A stretch of 64,000 nucleotides of DNA. Source: an uncultured Pelagibacteraceae bacterium. GTDB taxonomy: Bacteria > Pseudomonadota > Alphaproteobacteria > Pelagibacterales > Pelagibacteraceae. The position numbers were made by a program, and so were the translations under genes. Below the pieces are notes generated by a model. That model searched no databases. It saw nothing but the letters and a program-made list of their open reading frames with translations, and was not told the origin of the DNA. Below, one piece after another: positions 61,509 through 64,000 of this stretch. Within the stretch, counting starts at the first letter, position 1, and every line of letters starts with the position of its first letter. Location of the stretch: NCBI GenBank assembly GCA_902614055.1, contig CACMJX010000001.1:253189-317188 (forward strand), written 5' to 3'.

Positions 61509-62420
61509 TTAGTCCAAGGCTACCACAGCCGCAGCAATTGACGCTAGTCTTGCTGTCGCATCATCAGATCTACTTGTAATTACCACGGGGACTTTTCCTC
61601 CTATAACCACACCTGCCGCACATGCTCCCATAAAATATATCATCATTTTAACTAGGGCATTACCTGTTTCAACATTTGGGACTAGTAATACATCAGCGTC
61701 TCCTGCAACTGTATTTTTTATACCCTTTATCTCTGCTGATTTCTTTGAAACACTGTTATCAAAAGCAAGAGGACCAAAAATATCTGCATTTAGACTCTCT
61801 TTTTCAGCTAATTCGCATATTTCTTTAGCATCTATTGAACTTTGCATGCTTTCTAAAACTTCTTCTGTTGCAGAAAGAATGGATACTTTTGGTCTTGCTA
61901 TTTTTATTCTATGACAAAAATCTATAACATTTTTTAAAATATGCATTTTTGTTTTTACATTTGGATTAACGTTTAGAGCACCATCAGTTATTATTAATGG
62001 TTTATCTTCTTTGTCTAAAGTCATATGCCATATATGACTTAATCTTGTTTTGCCAATTAAGTTATATTTTCTCAATAAAACTTCTTTCATTAAAATATCT
62101 GTGTGAATATGACCTTTAACAATTATTTTAACCAGTCCATCTCCAGCAAGCTTTGCCGCAATTTTGGCAGTGTTATTTTCAACTGGCTCATTTATTATTT
62201 CATATTCAGAGATATCGAATTTTAACTCTTCCGCAGTTTTTTTAATTTCTATTTCATCACCAATAAAAACAGGGATGATCAATTTTTCTTTCACGCAATC
62301 CATTATAGATAGCATAGGAAGTCTTTTGCCTGCATTTACGATTGCTGCTTTAGCTCCTCTTTTTTGATTAGCAATATCTAGTAAATTAATTGGACAAACT
62401 GTTGATTTATCTGAAAGCAT
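61509..62420 (-). CDS. Phosphate acetyl/butyryltransferase-family protein
   Basis: The protein transfers an acyl group between CoA and phosphate in characterised relatives. It has the N-terminal AIVNAGKRLPMLSIMD, the phosphate-binding middle KGHIHTDILMKEVLLRK and the C-terminal GDADVLLVPNVETGNALVKMM with AAGVVIGGKVPVVITSRSDD. Length of 303 residues is the short Ptb/Pta type. It precedes the HpsN-like gene in the same direction after 42 bases. Acetyl phosphate from a sulfoacetaldehyde route is one possible substrate. Confidence 0.85.
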   Translation of the reverse strand: MLSDKSTVCPINLLDIANQKRGAKAAIVNAGKRLPMLSIMDCVKEKLIIPVFIGDEIEIKKTAEELKFDISEYEIINEPVENNTAKIAAKLAGDGLVKIIVKGHIHTDILMKEVLLRKYNLIGKTRLSHIWHMTLDKEDKPLIITDGALNVNPNVKTKMHILKNVIDFCHRIKIARPKVSILSATEEVLESMQSSIDAKEICELAEKESLNADIFGPLAFDNSVSKKSAEIKGIKNTVAGDADVLLVPNVETGNALVKMMIYFMGACAAGVVIGGKVPVVITSRSDDATARLASIAAAVVALD

Positions 62421-62484
62421 TTGAATTTATATATACTAAATTAATAAAAAAACTAATATAGTATTATTGATATAAGGATAAAAA

Positions 62485-63333
62485 GTGGAAGTAGTTACAA
62501 AAATAGCTCCAATCGCTCTTGCTCTTATAATGTTAGGTCTTGGATTAGGATTGACAGGACGTGATTTTTTAAGAGTAATAAATTATCCAAAAGATTTTAT
62601 AATTGGTTTTATATGTCAGTTAATATTATTACCAGTAGTTGCATTTATAATTGTATTAATATTAGATTTACCTCTTGAGATAGCTTTAGGTGTAATGATT
62701 ATTGCCGCCGCGCCAGGTGGAGTTACATCGAATGTAATGACTAAATTTGCAAACGGTGATGTTGCTTTATCTATATCTTTAACTGCAATAATAAGTCTGA
62801 TTAGCATAATTTCTGTACCATTTATAATATTCAAATCTGCCGACCTAATAGGTATTTCAGATATATCAACAAATATAACAATGACTGGTATTGCTTTAAA
62901 AATGGCATTAGTTGTGACTGTTCCAGTTATTTTGGGAATGATGATAAGAAAATTTGCCGAAAATTTTATTTCCTCAAATATTACTACTATTGAAAGAATT
63001 ACAACGTTATTATTTATAATAGTTTTTGCTTCAATTTGGATTGAAGAAAGAGAAAATATATTTAATTACCTAAAACAAGCTGGAATTGCAGTTTTGTTAT
63101 TAAACATAACAATGATGGTAATTGCATATTATATAGGAAAATTTACTGCAACAGGCATTAAGCAAAGAAAGTGCATTGCCATTGAATGTGGTCTACAAAA
63201 TGGAACCTTAGCTATTTTCGTTGCTACTCAAATATTTAGTGAAATTAGTTATATTATACCCACAGCTGCTTACGCATTAATAATGTATATAACTGGTTTT
63301 ATTTTAATTTTTATTTTAAGAAGATCGAATTAA
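62485..63333 (+). CDS. BASS-family (bile acid:sodium symporter-like) transporter
   Basis: An eight- to ten-helix membrane protein of 282 residues beginning at GTG (62485) with AAGGAT as a weak ribosome-binding site. Family blocks are LGLGLTGRDFLRVI, AAAPGGVTSNVMTKFANGDVALSIS with the sodium-site region, and IECGLQNGTLAIFVATQIF near the C-terminus. Relatives move organic anions such as bile acids, pyruvate or sulfonated compounds. It is divergent from the transacetylase gene by 64 bases. Confidence 0.86.
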   Translation: MEVVTKIAPIALALIMLGLGLGLTGRDFLRVINYPKDFIIGFICQLILLPVVAFIIVLILDLPLEIALGVMIIAAAPGGVTSNVMTKFANGDVALSISLTAIISLISIISVPFIIFKSADLIGISDISTNITMTGIALKMALVVTVPVILGMMIRKFAENFISSNITTIERITTLLFIIVFASIWIEERENIFNYLKQAGIAVLLLNITMMVIAYYIGKFTATGIKQRKCIAIECGLQNGTLAIFVATQIFSEISYIIPTAAYALIMYITGFILIFILRRSN

Positions 63334-63380
63334 TATTAATCATTTATTGTAAAATTTAATAATTAGTTAATAATATTATT

Positions 63381-63716
63381 ATGAAACCTTTTACAGGATA
63401 TCTTATATTAGCATTAGGAATAACAACAGGCATAGCTGCAAACAGTTTTGCTAAAATATCAGATGGTTTCACAAAACTAACACCAACTATAGCCTGTCTC
63501 CTTTTAATGAGTGTAACCATGATTTCTTTGGCTAAATCAATGACTGTAATTCCTGTCGCGTTTAGTTATTCAACTTATAGCGGGTTAACAGTTGCAGGCG
63601 TGGTACTATTTGGGATGCTAAAATATAATCAAGTTCCTAACTTTTATGGGTTAATCGGCATTTGCTTAATTGTAATTGGTGTTATTATGGTTAATTATCT
63701 AGGACGCGCAGGTTAA
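63381..63716 (+). CDS. SMR-family small membrane transporter lacking the conserved Glu14
   Basis: A four-helix protein of 111 residues with ANSFAKISDGFTKLTPTI near residue 20 and a final GRAG. By alignment from the K-x-x-x-GF block, the EmrE Glu14 position is glycine, as in the paralogue at 35160. The two proteins share a matching IPV, then FNQIP/YNQVP, then N-Y/L-LG-K/R pattern. Substrate is unknown. It is followed by a convergent partial dehydrogenase. Confidence 0.8.
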   Translation: MKPFTGYLILALGITTGIAANSFAKISDGFTKLTPTIACLLLMSVTMISLAKSMTVIPVAFSYSTYSGLTVAGVVLFGMLKYNQVPNFYGLIGICLIVIGVIMVNYLGRAG

Positions 63717-63723
63717 AATATAT

Positions 63724-64000
63724 CTACATGAGTAGATTTTGAATATCTTCCATTATATCTTTAGGGATTTTTATTTCAGATTTATAGTTTTTTTTATATC
63801 TTCTAAACTTATTTTCACCTGGATATAATATTTCATTTATTCCTTTTAGTTTAGGAAGTTTTTTTATTCTTTTAATATTTTCCTTCATTCTTCTTTTATA
63901 ATTTGATTGAAATAAGTTTGCTTTCATTACAATAAATAAGTGACCAATATTTTGTGGTCCTGAAAAATCATCAAAGGGATCTTTTACTTTCCCTCCATGA
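63724..64000 (-). CDS. Ldh2/MDH2-family oxidoreductase, C-terminal part (cut by window end)
   Basis: An open frame runs off the right edge of the window; only the last 91 codons are seen. It reads GGKVKDPFDDFSGPQNIGHLF near the window edge and then LKGINEILYPGE, both typical of the Ldh2 (malate/L-lactate/sulfolactate/ureidoglycolate dehydrogenase) family C-terminus. The internal ATG at 63927 is not the true start, because the conserved sequence continues upstream of it. A ComC-type sulfolactate dehydrogenase is a possibility next to the HpsN-like gene. Confidence 0.85.
   Translation of the reverse strand, partial: HGGKVKDPFDDFSGPQNIGHLFIVMKANLFQSNYKRRMKENIKRIKKLPKLKGINEILYPGENKFRRYKKNYKSEIKIPKDIMEDIQNLLM

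Noticed and set aside
1-64000. tRNA, rRNA, CRISPR, transposase or integrase genes
   Set aside because: I looked for cloverleaf-like stretches in the spacers, repeated spacer arrays, terminal inverted repeats and transposase motifs, and saw none. Spacers are too short and too A/T-rich to hold them.

Overview
The window is A+T-rich, gene-dense DNA with short or overlapping gene junctions and no gene-free stretch over about 300 bases. I see no rRNA, tRNA, CRISPR array, insertion sequence or phage gene. The dense packing, A/T-ending codons and heavy investment in binding-protein-dependent uptake (five ABC, TRAP or TTT transporters plus a lone sugar-binding protein) suggest a streamlined marine alphaproteobacterium of the SAR11/Pelagibacterales type. 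That placement is inference from gene content and composition, not from a marker gene.

Layout. (1) 85-4639: sugar-binding protein, fucose mutarotase, ribokinase, rhamnonate-dehydratase-like enzyme and a PdxA2-like dehydrogenase. (2) 4712-9347: tripartite tricarboxylate transporter (tctC-tctB-tctA), a short-chain dehydrogenase and a ROK kinase. (3) 9457-15461: glucose-type ABC transporter with two oxidoreductases. (4) 15454-31705: sugar-acid catabolism, with altronate/galactarate- and arabonate/xylonate-type dehydratases, a 2-hydroxyacid dehydrogenase, a TRAP transporter and a non-phosphorylative L-fucose/L-rhamnose-type pathway, then PEP carboxylase and a CcdA-like protein. (5) 31707-35498: mixed small metabolic genes. 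(6) 35541-39847: a minus-strand run of twelve mostly tiny proteins (NTF2-like, dimeric alpha-beta barrel-like, cupin, cupredoxin). (7) 39933-43138: a sulfur/thiol block of CysK, CysE, an unlisted 36-residue metallothionein-like peptide and a persulfide dioxygenase-like enzyme, with a divergent peroxiredoxin. (8) 43176-50105: racemase, hydrolase, glycine-betaine ABC transporter, MFS transporter and pseudoazurin. (9) 50102-60174: a divergent locus joining a sugar-type ABC transporter to a MetE-like protein, two double SnoaL-like proteins, a bicupin and a HAD-like protein without its catalytic aspartates. (10) 60180-64000: an HpsN-like sulfopropanediol dehydrogenase, a phosphotransacetylase-family protein, a BASS transporter, an SMR protein and the end of an Ldh2-family dehydrogenase, together suggestive of organosulfonate use.

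How the parts work together. Sugars, sugar acids, carboxylates and betaine are imported and split to pyruvate, lactate or similar C3 units, while PEP carboxylase supplies oxaloacetate. Every solute-binding-protein gene is followed closely by an inverted repeat, often a canonical terminator hairpin, placed before the membrane-component genes when these follow. This would give abundant binding protein and fewer permeases. The strongest candidates for undescribed systems are the small-protein operon (35.5-39.8 kb), the split ABC/SnoaL/MetE-like/HAD-like locus (50.1-59.2 kb), and the metallothionein placed between persulfide and cysteine genes.
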